From: JBIKLM01 sp044375105 | GTDB lineage: Bacteria; Planctomycetota; UBA1135; GCA-002686595 | Reading direction: 5' to 3' | Assembly (NCBI GenBank): GCA_044375105.1 | Contig: JBILNK010000001.1 | Location: 1-64,000 of the forward strand | DNA length: 64,000 nt | Part shown: piece after piece, positions 54,540 to 63,032 of the stretch | Layout of the letters: each line of letters opens with the position of its first letter | Position numbering within the stretch: the stretch's first letter is position 1 | Position numbers and translations under genes: made by a program | The notes under the pieces: generated by a model | Databases searched by the model: none | Told to the model about the DNA's origin: nothing | Seen by the model: the letters and a program-made list of their open reading frames with translations, nothing else

Positions 54540-54743
54540 TCAGGCCGGGGCTTCGAAGCCCAGGCAGGCGCGCAGGGGCTGCGGCGGATACTTGGGGAAC
54601 CAGGGCTCGTGCTGGGCCCGCCCGCAGAGCAGGAACAGGCTGCCCCGGCCGGATTCGATGGCTCGATGGAAACGGCAGCCCCAGCACAGGCTGCCTCGCA
54701 GGGCGGGCGGCAGGTCGCGGCGCTGCGGCTCCCGATCGTTCAT
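54540..54743 (-). CDS. Small cysteine-rich protein of unknown function
   Basis: A 67-residue protein with CWGC at about 20-23, then a Cys in FLLC (about 40) and a final Cys in RACLGFE, a four-Cys pattern that could bind zinc. The segment FPKYPPQPLRACLGFEAPA looks typical of a small conserved planctomycete family, but I cannot verify it here. The start ATG is 72 bp from the divergent Rsm22-like gene. No function can be given. Confidence 0.7.
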   Translation of the reverse strand: MNDREPQRRDLPPALRGSLCWGCRFHRAIESGRGSLFLLCGRAQHEPWFPKYPPQPLRACLGFEAPA

Positions 54744-54815
54744 GCCGCGAGGCTAGCCGAGCCGCGCCGCCGACGCACGCCCGGCGCGGCGCCCGCTCGG
54801 CTAACCTGCGCGCCC

Positions 54816-55856
54816 ATGACCGCCGAGCCCGCGGACCCGAACCCGATCGCCTGGAAGGGCGAGGATGGCCGCCTGCTGGCCAGCCTGCGGCAGCGCTTCC
54901 TGGCGGGGGCGCCGGGCCCGGACTATTGGGACCCGCCGCGGCGCATCGAGCTCTACGATCGCACCTTCGGCGTGCGCATCCGCTGGAAGTGGGAATGGGC
55001 CCTGGCCCAGGCCGAGCGGCGCCTGGCGGCGGCGCTGCCCCCCGGCGAAGCCGTCGTGCGCACCTGCGTCGATTTCGGCGCCGGCACGGCGGTCGCTTCG
55101 CGGGCCTGGTTCGAGCGCTTCCCGCCGAACCCCGGGGATCGCCTGGTCCTGGTGGAGCGCTCGGGCAGCGCGGCGCGCTACGGGGCCGACCGCTTGCGGG
55201 CCGAGCTGGGCCCGCGGTCGGACGCGCTCGCGATCGAGATCCGCTCGACGCCCCCCGCCGAGCCCGGTGCGATCTGGTTCCTGAGCCACGTGCTGACCGA
55301 ACTCGAGCCCGAGGTCTTCGAGCAGCTGCCAGCGCTCCTCGGGGACGCCGCGGCCGTGCTGTTGGTCGAGCCGGGCACGCGCCCAGCCTCGGCGCGGCTG
55401 GTGGCCCTGCGGGAGCGCCTGCGCACAGCCCTGCCGCCGGTCTACCCCTGCCCCCAGCGCAGCGCCTGTCCCCTGGCCGATCCACAGCGCTACCCGGGCG
55501 AGTGGTGCCACCTGTTCGCGCCGCCAGCGGCCGAGGCCTTCACCTCGAACCACTGGCGCCAGGTGTCGCGCGAGCTCGATCTCGACCTGCGCAGCCTGCC
55601 CCTGTCGGTGCTGTTCCTGTGCCGCGAGCCGGGCCCCGAGCTCCCGCCGGACAGCCTGCGCCTGCTCGGACGGCCCAAGGCCGAGAAGGGCCGCCTGCTG
55701 CTCGACGCCTGCGGCTCCGGCGAGTTCCAACGCCTGCGCCTCCTGGACCGCGACGCGCGCGATCTGGCCAAGGCGCTGCGCTCGGGCACCCCACAGCATC
55801 CGCTGCTCGGCGCTCGGATCGAGGACGGACGTCTGCTGGACCTCGAGCCGCGCTGA
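54816..55856 (+). CDS. Rsm22-like SAM-dependent methyltransferase
   Basis: A 346-residue protein resembling the Rsm22/METTL17 family. A SAM-binding glycine motif is in CVDFGAGTAVASRAW (84-98); SHVLTELEPE follows at 157-166. The family signature is VEPGTRPASARLVALRERL (185-203), followed by a Cys array, C212, C218 and C231, in PCPQRSACPL and EWCHLF. In mitochondria the Cys array holds an Fe-S cluster and the protein helps small-subunit assembly; bacterial members are less studied. A fourth Cys is in FLCREPGPEL. The start is the ATG at MTAEPADPN, not the long upstream frame. It is divergent from the small Cys protein. Confidence 0.87.
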   Translation: MTAEPADPNPIAWKGEDGRLLASLRQRFLAGAPGPDYWDPPRRIELYDRTFGVRIRWKWEWALAQAERRLAAALPPGEAVVRTCVDFGAGTAVASRAWFERFPPNPGDRLVLVERSGSAARYGADRLRAELGPRSDALAIEIRSTPPAEPGAIWFLSHVLTELEPEVFEQLPALLGDAAAVLLVEPGTRPASARLVALRERLRTALPPVYPCPQRSACPLADPQRYPGEWCHLFAPPAAEAFTSNHWRQVSRELDLDLRSLPLSVLFLCREPGPELPPDSLRLLGRPKAEKGRLLLDACGSGEFQRLRLLDRDARDLAKALRSGTPQHPLLGARIEDGRLLDLEPR

Positions 55857-55942
55857 CAGGCCCGGAGGCCCTCTGGGTCCCAAGCCAGGAGCGGAGCCGT
55901 GCCCTTCTCCGCAAGGGGCACCCACACGATCTCCTGGAGACC

Positions 55943-55976
55943 AAAAAAGGCGGGGCCCGCCGGTGGGCGGGCCCCG
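55943..55976 (-). terminator. Rho-independent terminator of the VCBS protein gene
   Basis: Read on the minus strand, an 11-bp perfect stem (CGGGGCCCGCC / GGCGGGCCCCG, loop of 4 nt) is followed two bases later by six T residues. It lies about 130 bp after the stop of the VCBS protein gene. It also faces the convergent Rsm22-like gene, but without a T tract on that side. Confidence 0.85.
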
Positions 55977-56106
55977 AGGAATTGCCGGAGAACCTTCGAG
56001 AGGATCCGAATTCGGTCCAGGCTCTGCCTGGGGAGCGATCCCCGCGCTCCCCAGGGACGGGGAGCGCCGCAGCGCTGCGTTGCCGGGCCTGAGCGGCCCC
56101 GCCCGA

Positions 56107-57981
56107 TCAGAACGCAGCCGGCTGGGTGCCGGTGATCGCGTTGGAGGCGGCGAAGCCCTGGGGGCCCGCGGCGTCGAAGTACCAGACCTGGAAGGTGAAG
56201 GTCACGCAGTCCGGCTTGCCGGCGGGATACAGGGTGGTGAAGCTGCCGTTGCCGCTGCCGTCGGTGTTGTAGGGCAGCAGCAGATCCGGCGAGGGCACCA
56301 GCACGCCGCCGAACAGGGGCAGGTTGATGGCCGAGCCGCCGACAACCAGGAAGCCGGCCGCCGCAGGCGCCGCGTTGCTGAGGTTCAGGCTGATGTTGGT
56401 GCCGCCGGCGAAGGATCCCACGCCGGTCAGAACAGAGGCGCCGCTGACGCCCGGCAGGGCGTTGCCGAGGTCGCGCCAGGGGCTCAGGTTGCCGAGGGTC
56501 ACGATCGGACTCGGGCGGTCGTTGCCGGCCGGGTCGAAGGCCCGCCACTGGAACTGGATGCCGACGGTGCCCGGGGTGCTCGGCACCGAGGCGCGGAACT
56601 GGCCCCCGCCCATGTGGAAGGCGGTGCCGCTGCCGCAGGTGACCGTGCTGCCGAACAGCGTGTACTCGTAGATCACCGTGGTCCAGGCCTTGCTGTCGTC
56701 CTGCACCGCGTCCTGGGTCAGGCAGTAGAACAGTGTGCCGCCGGGCCCGATCGAGCTCGGCGTGCTGGTCCTCAGGAAGATCGGCCGCACGGTGTCTGGC
56801 GCGCCGTTGTTCCGGTAGATCTTGTTCGTGAAGTTGCCCGACTCGCCCTGGGCCGTGACGATGTCGTAGTCGCCGTCTCCGTCCAGGTCGGCCACGCCCG
56901 CGTCGAGGCTCGAATCACCCTGGACCTGGATCACATTCACGTACGTGAAGGTCGCGGCGTTGTTCTGGTACATCTTCTCGCCGCCCGCGGCCAGAGAGGC
57001 CACCAGCACGTCCATGTCGCCGTCGACGTCGTAGTCGAAGCCGACCATCTCGTTGTCATCGCCCCCGTTGGTGCCGCCGAAGGTGAACTCGGGCGGAGCG
57101 ACCAGCACGCCGTCGTTGCGGCCCCAGCCCTCGCTGACCCCGCTGATCGACTGGACCATGGCGTCCAGGTCGCGATCGCCGTCCAGGTCGCCCCAGTCGG
57201 CTTCGTAGGTGGCGCCCGTGCCGAGGCCGTTCAGGATCGTGCTGACCGTGAACACGCCCGTGCCGTCGTTCAGGTACAGGCGGCCTTGGATGCCGCCGCT
57301 GCCCTTGCCGGACAGGGCGATGTCCAGGTCGAAGTCCCCTTCGTAGTCGAAGATGCTGATGTCCTGGCAGTTGTACAGGTCGGCCGGCATGCGCAGGGCC
57401 GTGGCGTCGCTGAAGGCCCCCGTGCCGTTGTTGATCAACAGGCGCGCCTGGGAGGCCACGCCGCCGAAGGTGCCGCCGTCGCTGACCACCACGTCCAGGT
57501 CGCCGTCGTTGTCCACGTCGCCGGCGCACAGGCTGAAGGAGCGCAGGGCCAGGGCCGGCACGTTGGTGGCGGTCACGTCGGTGAACACCGCGGAGCCGTT
57601 GTTGAGCAGCAGGCGCGGCGGGCTGCCGGTCGAGCCCGAGGCGTACATCAGGTCCTGGTCCCCGTCCTTGTCGAAGTCCTCCGCAATGACCATCTTCGCG
57701 TTGAAGTTGACCACGTTGAGCTGGGCGTGGGCGGCGGTGAAGCTGCCCGCCCCGTTGTTCAGGTAGAGGTGCTGGGCCAGGGCGCCGGCGGCGCCGGTTC
57801 CGCCGTAGACGCTGCCGTTGGCGAAGACGATGTCCTGGTCCCCGTCCCCATCCAGGTCGGCGATCGCCACCCCGTCGGTCCACAGGTTTTGGGCCGGGAG
57901 GCCGGTCGAGAGGGTGAACTGCTGGGCCAGGGCGGCCGGAGCCAGCCCCAAGGTCACCAGGAGGGGGAGGGAGGTGCGCAT
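56107..57981 (-). CDS. Secreted VCBS/FG-GAP repeat protein
   Basis: A 624-residue exported protein with a signal peptide (MRTSLPLLVTLGLAPAALAQ). Residues about 25-380 form a calcium-binding FG-GAP/VCBS propeller: DLDGDGDQDIVFANGS, DFDKDGDQDLMYASG, DVDNDGDLDVVVSDGG, DLDGDRDLDAMVQS, DYDVDGDMDVLVAS and DLDGDGDYDIVTAQG are successive Asp-rich loops. The C-terminal 240 residues are a beta domain with no clear motif, and the last 130 residues resemble the C-terminal secretion-linked domain of other planctomycete proteins. Such proteins bind ligands outside the cell. Its own terminator follows at 55943-55976. Confidence 0.9.
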   Translation of the reverse strand: MRTSLPLLVTLGLAPAALAQQFTLSTGLPAQNLWTDGVAIADLDGDGDQDIVFANGSVYGGTGAAGALAQHLYLNNGAGSFTAAHAQLNVVNFNAKMVIAEDFDKDGDQDLMYASGSTGSPPRLLLNNGSAVFTDVTATNVPALALRSFSLCAGDVDNDGDLDVVVSDGGTFGGVASQARLLINNGTGAFSDATALRMPADLYNCQDISIFDYEGDFDLDIALSGKGSGGIQGRLYLNDGTGVFTVSTILNGLGTGATYEADWGDLDGDRDLDAMVQSISGVSEGWGRNDGVLVAPPEFTFGGTNGGDDNEMVGFDYDVDGDMDVLVASLAAGGEKMYQNNAATFTYVNVIQVQGDSSLDAGVADLDGDGDYDIVTAQGESGNFTNKIYRNNGAPDTVRPIFLRTSTPSSIGPGGTLFYCLTQDAVQDDSKAWTTVIYEYTLFGSTVTCGSGTAFHMGGGQFRASVPSTPGTVGIQFQWRAFDPAGNDRPSPIVTLGNLSPWRDLGNALPGVSGASVLTGVGSFAGGTNISLNLSNAAPAAAGFLVVGGSAINLPLFGGVLVPSPDLLLPYNTDGSGNGSFTTLYPAGKPDCVTFTFQVWYFDAAGPQGFAASNAITGTQPAAF

Positions 57982-58667
57982 CGCAGGGTTCGGGAAGTCC
58001 AAGGAAGTCAGGGTCCGCGCTCGGCCCGGGCAGAGGGCGGCCCGCCCCGGGTTCAGGGGGGTCATCACGGGGCCAGCCCCCTAGTATTCCCCATTCTTGG
58101 AAGACGTCAACGCGGACAGGCCGGAGCCCGGTCGCGCCGCCGAGGCCAGGGAGGGCGAACCCAGGGGGTGAAAACGCCGGGAAGCCCCGGGAGGACGGCT
58201 GGGCTGGGGCCCTGGTTCCTGCTCCCGGGAAGATCCGCGGGCTGCCAGCCGCACACCGCCCCCGACCTGCCATCGGGGCCGCGCTGCCCCGCCGGGAACG
58301 GACTTCCAGGTCCGAGCGGCAGCCCAGGCGACCGGGGATCGGGCCCCAAGCGCAGGGGCAGCCTGCCGCCTGGGACCCCGGATCTCCCGCTCGCCGCCCG
58401 CCGGCGGAGCAGCGGCCGGCCTCGCGGGGCGCTCGCCTGGGGGCCCTCCGTCGCCGGCCCAGGGGCTGTGGCGACCGGCACCCCTCGGCTCGCAGCCCCT
58501 TCCAGCGGAGCCGACCTGGCGCGCCTCCCGCTCCGGAACACCCCCGGGCCGGCCGGGCCGGCTCCGCCCCGAGCCGCCGGCAAGGCCACGGCCAGCCGCG
58601 CTCGCCCTCCGGCCGAAGGCGGCCCGTCAGCCCGCCAGCTCGCTGCCCCCCTAGACCGGCAGGGCCA
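57982..58667. other. Long non-coding stretch
   Basis: A 686-bp gap on the promoter side of the VCBS gene and after the DUF3050 gene. The 80 bp before the VCBS signal peptide (ccctagtattccccattcttgg) include its least GC-rich spot, a plausible promoter. The rest is Arg/Gly/Pro-coding shadow sequence with short G/C stems and no RNA gene that I recognise. Confidence 0.45.
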
Positions 58668-59489
58668 TCAGCCCCGCTTCAGCGCCGCCAGGATCCCATC
58701 CCAGAGCGCCAGGCGCGCGCGGATGGCCCGCTCCGCCCCGCTCTGCGCCGCGCTCCAGCGCAGGGGATCCTGCCCGCACAGGCCGGCCAGCAGCTGCGCC
58801 GACATGGGCCCGTGGCGCTCGCCGTCCATCTGGATGTGGCGCTCGAGATAATCGATCAGCCGGCTGAGCCGACCGCCGTGCTGGCGCGACAGGTCGCCGA
58901 CCAGGCGCGTGAACATGTCCGGGATCACGTCCTCGCGGCCGAGCGTGAACGCCGCGGCCACGGCCGGCAGCGGCCCGTCCTCGATCAGCGCGAAGGTCTC
59001 GCCCACGAAGGCCCGCGCCGCCGCCGGGGCCCCCGAGCGCTCCAGCGCCTGGCGCAGACCCGCGCCGCTGTCGAGCGCTTCGAACAGGGCATCGATGGGG
59101 CCGACGCTGGCGCCGCACTGCTCCATGGCGGCGCGGTAAAGCTCGAAATGGCTGCTATAGCCCTGGCCCCCGAGCCCCTCGTCCGATTCCTCCCCCAGCA
59201 CGATCTCGTTGATCAGGCGCCGGGCCGTGCCATCGCCGCGCGGGCGCCACGGCAGCTCGACCGAGGTCAGCTCGCGCTGCAGGGCCTTGAGCAGCGACAT
59301 GAAATCCCAGACGGCGAACACATGGTGCTGCATGAAAACACGCACGTGTTCGAGGGTCTCGAGCTGGGTGTAGAGCGGGTGCGCGATCAGCCGGGCGCGC
59401 AGGGGCGCCAGCTGCGCCGCCAGGCCTTCGAGGCCCTGGCGGGCGGGTTCGGCGGAGCGCGCGGCGGAGGGGCTTTCGATCGGGCTCAC
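58668..59489 (-). CDS. DUF3050 family protein
   Basis: A 273-residue helical protein of the DUF3050 family, which has a haem-oxygenase-like fold. The family block is HHVFAVWDFMSLLKALQREL (about 67-86), followed by LPWRPRG, LINEIVLGEESDEG, SHFELYRAAMEQCGA and ERHIQMDGERHGPMSAQLL, the last with conserved His/Glu. Conserved acidic residues and histidines could bind a di-metal centre, as in some relatives, but I cannot prove it. The start is a GTG. It is the last gene of a minus-strand run starting at trmL. Confidence 0.88.
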   Translation of the reverse strand: MSPIESPSAARSAEPARQGLEGLAAQLAPLRARLIAHPLYTQLETLEHVRVFMQHHVFAVWDFMSLLKALQRELTSVELPWRPRGDGTARRLINEIVLGEESDEGLGGQGYSSHFELYRAAMEQCGASVGPIDALFEALDSGAGLRQALERSGAPAAARAFVGETFALIEDGPLPAVAAAFTLGREDVIPDMFTRLVGDLSRQHGGRLSRLIDYLERHIQMDGERHGPMSAQLLAGLCGQDPLRWSAAQSGAERAIRARLALWDGILAALKRG

Positions 59490-59595
59490 GGGGACCTCGG
59501 TTGCTGGAGAGGCCGGCGCCCAGACGAGCGCCGGTACGAGGCGAATATAGGCCGCGGCCTGGGCCACACGAGCCCGTCTAGAGCCTCGGGAGCGC

Positions 59596-61155
59596 TCAAT
59601 CCGCCGCCAAAAGGAACCAGCCCTCGAGGTGCGGCGTGTGGGGGAAGAAGTCGAACAATCCGAGATCGAGGATCCGGTAGCCCGCGTCCAGGAACGGGCG
59701 CAGGTCCCGCGCCGCCGACGGCAGGTGGCAAGCGACGTAGCCGAGCAGCGGCGGGCGCAGGCGCCCGAGTTCGCTGACCACGTCGGGGTGCAGGCCCGCG
59801 CGGGGCGGATCGACCAGCACGGCCGTGGGAGGCCCGCCCGCGATCGCGCCCGTGAGCAGCGCGCGCACATCGCCGCGCTCGAAGCGCAGGCCCCCGAGCC
59901 CGTTCAAGGCGGCATTGCGGCGCGCATCGGCCACGGCGCTCTCGACCAGCTCGAGGCCCAGGACCTCGTCGAACAGATCCGCCAGCGCCAGGGCGAAGGT
60001 CCCGCCGCCGCAATACAGGTCGAGCAGCCGCGCGGGGCCGGCCCCGCGGGCCGACGGCAGGGCCGACGCGAGCGCCCGGCGCACCGCCAGCACCAGCCCC
60101 TCGGCGGCCTCGGTGTTGGTCTGGAAAAACGAATTGGCCGAGATCCGAAAGGTCTTCCCGGCCAGCAGCTCGTGCACGTGGCCGGGCCCGGACAGCACGC
60201 GCTCGTGCTGCCCGTGGCTGACCATGGCCGGGCTCCCCTGGACGTTTTGGACCAGGGTGGTGATCTCCGGATGGCGCTCGAGCAGGCCTGCGCAGAGTTC
60301 CTCGAGGCCGGGGCCCTCCAGCTCGCGCGTCACCAGATCGACCAGCAGCTCGCCGGTGCGCTGGCCGCGGCGCAGCAGCAGGTGCCGCAGCTGGCCGCTC
60401 TGGTCCTGGAAGGCGTAGGGCGGCACGCCGTGGCGTTGCGCCAGGCTGCGCACGCTCTCGAGCAGGCGCTCGGCGCCTTCGAAAGCCAGCGCGCAATGGC
60501 GCACGTCGAGCACCTTGGACCAGGTGCCGCGGGCGTGCAGCCCGAGGGCGAAGTCCGTGGCGCGCCCGTCGTCGTGGCGTTCGATCCAGCGGCGGTTGCC
60601 GAAGGTGAACTCCATCTTGTTGCGATAGTGGCTCCGGCGCGGAGCGGGCACCAGCGCGGGCAGGCTCGGCGCCGGCCCGCGGCCGCTCCACAGGGGCGCG
60701 AGCTGCTCGGAGGCCAGGCGGCGCTTGAGCTCGAGCTGGACGCCGTAGTCGAGCTCCTGGAAGCGGCAGCCGCCGCAATCCGCTGTGTGCGGGCAGAGGG
60801 GCGGCACGCGCCAGGGCGAGGGCGCCAGCTCGCGTACGATCGCGGCGTCGATGCGCTCGCGCCGCCGCCGCGCCACGCGCGCCAGCACGCGCTCGCCGAC
60901 CAGGCCGCGCTCGAGATGCAGGCGGTACTCCCCCACCGTGCCGACCGCCTCACCACGCGGCCCGAGGCGCTCGAGCAGCACCTCGGTCAGATCGCCGAAA
61001 CGCGGCTTGCGCGGCGCGGCTCCCGCCGGACCGAACAGGCGCGGATCCGCGACCTGCTCCTCGGGCGGCGCTGCGCACGGCTCCAAGCCCGGCTCAGCGC
61101 CCGGCGCGGGGTCCGCCGCCGGCGGCGGCTCCTGTTCGGGCGACGACGGATCCAA
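59596..61155 (-). CDS. RumA/RlmD-like 23S rRNA (uracil-5-)-methyltransferase
   Basis: A 519-residue SAM-dependent RNA methyltransferase. Residues 1-50 are Pro-rich, then a TRAM-like beta domain spans about 55-110. The Fe-S cluster ligands are C121, C127 and C130 in CPHTADCGGC and C221 in VRHCALAF. NSFFQTN and DLYCGGGTFAL form the SAM site, DPPRAG follows, and the catalytic Cys is C476 in YVACHLPSAARDL, where most family members read SCNP. The general-base Glu is in FPHTPHLEGW. It adds a methyl group to C5 of a uridine in 23S rRNA or tRNA; the exact site cannot be told. It starts 18 bp from the TPR gene's stop. Confidence 0.92.
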   Translation of the reverse strand: MDPSSPEQEPPPAADPAPGAEPGLEPCAAPPEEQVADPRLFGPAGAAPRKPRFGDLTEVLLERLGPRGEAVGTVGEYRLHLERGLVGERVLARVARRRRERIDAAIVRELAPSPWRVPPLCPHTADCGGCRFQELDYGVQLELKRRLASEQLAPLWSGRGPAPSLPALVPAPRRSHYRNKMEFTFGNRRWIERHDDGRATDFALGLHARGTWSKVLDVRHCALAFEGAERLLESVRSLAQRHGVPPYAFQDQSGQLRHLLLRRGQRTGELLVDLVTRELEGPGLEELCAGLLERHPEITTLVQNVQGSPAMVSHGQHERVLSGPGHVHELLAGKTFRISANSFFQTNTEAAEGLVLAVRRALASALPSARGAGPARLLDLYCGGGTFALALADLFDEVLGLELVESAVADARRNAALNGLGGLRFERGDVRALLTGAIAGGPPTAVLVDPPRAGLHPDVVSELGRLRPPLLGYVACHLPSAARDLRPFLDAGYRILDLGLFDFFPHTPHLEGWFLLAAD

Positions 61156-61173
61156 GCCGGTCGGGGCAGCGGC

Positions 61174-62280
61174 TCAGCGCGCCTGCAGCGCGCGCAGCAG
61201 CTCGCGGCTCTGGGCGTCTTCCTGGTCGTGCTCCAGGGCGATCTGCAGATAGCGATCGGCCAGCTCCAGCTCGCCTTGCTCCAGGTTCAAGCGCCCCAGG
61301 TCCGCCGCGATCGCTGGCCAGCTCGGGGCGCAGGCCTCGGCTTCGTAGAGCGCCACCAGGGCCTCGTCGACCAGGCCGCGCTCCTCGAACAGCCGCGCCT
61401 GCAGCCAGTGGGCGCGGGCCACGTCCGGATCCAGGGGCCGGTTGGCCACGGCGCGCGCCAGCACCTCTTCGGCCTCGCTGCCGCGTTCGGCGCGCAGCAG
61501 CGCCTCCGCCAGGATGCCCAGGGAGCGCGCATCCTCGGGATCGAGTTCGACGGCCTTCTGGGCCAGCTCCAGGGATGCGCCTTGCTCTTGGTCGAGCTGC
61601 ACGGCGGCCAGCTCGCGCCAGGCCTCGGCGCTGCCCGGGTCCAGCTCGGTGGCGCGGCGATAGCAGGCCGCGGCACGCTCGAACTCGCCTTCGCCGGCGA
61701 ACAGCGCGCCGAGCTCGAACAGCGCCTCGACGTTGTCCGGATCGGCGTTGAGAGCGCGCTCGAGGGTGCGCTGCGCTTCGCCGGCGTCCTCGGCCAGATA
61801 GCGCGCGAACAGGAACAGCAGCTCGGGGTTCTCCGGATCGAGGGACAGGCCGGCGCGCAGGGGCTGCTCGGCTTCTTCGACGCGGTCCTGGGCGATCAGC
61901 AGCGCCGCCAGCTGGCCGTAGAGCAGCTCGCTCGGATCGAGCTCGAGGGCGCGCCGCAGCAGGCGCTCGGCCTCCACATGCCGGCCGAGCTCGCTGCAGG
62001 CGTAGGCCATGCCGGAGTGCGCCAGGGCGTCGTTGGGCTCGAGCCGCAGGGCCTGGCGGAAGGCGCGCCGCGCCTCGCGGCTCGCTCCGCGGTCGAGCTG
62101 CAGCTCGCCCAGGTGCATCCACAGCTTCTGGTTCGCGGGCTCGCGCGCCAGGGCCTCTTCGAAGGTCTCGACCGCATCGGACAGGGCCCGTTCGCGGGCC
62201 GCCTCGGACTTCCACTCCGTGCCCATGGCCAGTTCGAACGCTTCACGGCAGTCCGCGGGCAGGTCGGTCGGGTGTTTCAT
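61174..62280 (-). CDS. Tetratricopeptide repeat protein
   Basis: A 368-residue soluble protein made almost wholly of TPR repeats, about nine in number, with the consensus A-x-x-x-Y/L-x-x-A-L-x-L-x-P. Clear ones are ETFEEALAREPANQKLWMHL, EARRAFRQALRLEPNDALAH, EAERLLRRALELDPSE and RTLERALNADPDNVEALFEL. No signal peptide or membrane segment. It should be a protein-interaction scaffold. Its start overlaps the trmL stop in an ATGA arrangement, so the two are translationally coupled; the RNA methyltransferase follows at 18 bp. A link to RNA modification is inference. Confidence 0.9.
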   Translation of the reverse strand: MKHPTDLPADCREAFELAMGTEWKSEAARERALSDAVETFEEALAREPANQKLWMHLGELQLDRGASREARRAFRQALRLEPNDALAHSGMAYACSELGRHVEAERLLRRALELDPSELLYGQLAALLIAQDRVEEAEQPLRAGLSLDPENPELLFLFARYLAEDAGEAQRTLERALNADPDNVEALFELGALFAGEGEFERAAACYRRATELDPGSAEAWRELAAVQLDQEQGASLELAQKAVELDPEDARSLGILAEALLRAERGSEAEEVLARAVANRPLDPDVARAHWLQARLFEERGLVDEALVALYEAEACAPSWPAIAADLGRLNLEQGELELADRYLQIALEHDQEDAQSRELLRALQAR

Positions 62281-62837
62281 CGGGGCGGTGAGGTGACGGC
62301 GATGTCGGTCGGCCAGATGTCTTCCGCTGCCTGCGGGTGGGGCACGTAGGCGCCCCGGTTGTCGGGCAGCGGATGACCGGAGCGATGGAGCGCGGTGTAG
62401 AGCGCCAGGCAGGCCACGTTGGCCAGGTTCAGGCTGCGCACGCCCGGGCGGATCGGGATGTAGACCTTGGCCGCGGGATGGGCCTCGAGCAGCTCCCCGG
62501 GCAGGCCCTCCGTCTCGCTGCCCAGGACCAGCACGTCGTCGGGCTGAAAGGGCACGTCGAACAGCACCTGCCCCCCGCGGGCCGTGAACAGCCGCAGGCG
62601 CTCCGCCAGCGGTCTCTGCGACCCTCGAGCGAGCACCTCCGCCGCCCGGGCCCAGTCCCGATGGACGCACAGGTCCACCAGCGGCCAGTAATCCAGCCCC
62701 GCCCGCTTCAGGTAGCGGTCCTCCAGGCTGAAGCCCAGCGGCTCGACGAAGTGCAGCCGCACCCCCGTCGCCGCCGACAGCCGCCCCGCGCAGCCCGCGT
62801 TGTGCGGGATCTGCGGGTGGACCAGCACGAGCTCCAT
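62277..62837 (-). CDS. trmL: tRNA (cytidine/uridine-2'-O)-methyltransferase TrmL
   Basis: Methylates the 2'-O of the wobble C34/U34 in certain leucine tRNAs. The protein is 186 residues, SPOUT family, slightly longer than E. coli TrmL. It has HPQIPHNAGCAGRLSAATG at the start, FVEPLGFSLEDRYLKRAGLDYW (the family block is EPLGF and LKRAGLDYW), LGSETEGLP, and the C-terminal knot IRPGVRSLNLANVACLALY. The C-terminus is extended by about 25 residues. It is the first gene of the trmL-TPR-RlmD-like-DUF3050 run, and its promoter lies in the 195-bp gap before the divergent polymerase gene. Confidence 0.94.
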   Translation of the reverse strand: MELVLVHPQIPHNAGCAGRLSAATGVRLHFVEPLGFSLEDRYLKRAGLDYWPLVDLCVHRDWARAAEVLARGSQRPLAERLRLFTARGGQVLFDVPFQPDDVLVLGSETEGLPGELLEAHPAAKVYIPIRPGVRSLNLANVACLALYTALHRSGHPLPDNRGAYVPHPQAAEDIWPTDIAVTSPPR

Positions 62838-63032
62838 GGATCCGGATTGTAGGCCATGCCCCCCGCCACTCCATGCAACCCCCTGCGGGCCCCTCCCGGC
62901 GGCTTCCCAGGCAGCACCGCCGTTCGGGCGGGCTCCCGGGGCCACCGATGGGCCCTGGGGGCGTGCGGGGGTCGATCGGGGGCGCCCCGGGGGCGGCGGG
63001 AGCGCTCGTTCTGGTTTTGTTAGGGTATGGCC

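Noticed and set aside
58107..58589. 160-residue frame on the minus strand in the gap before the DUF3050 gene
   Set aside because: It is Arg/Gly/Pro-rich throughout, with no motif and no ribosome site; it fits non-coding GC-rich sequence.
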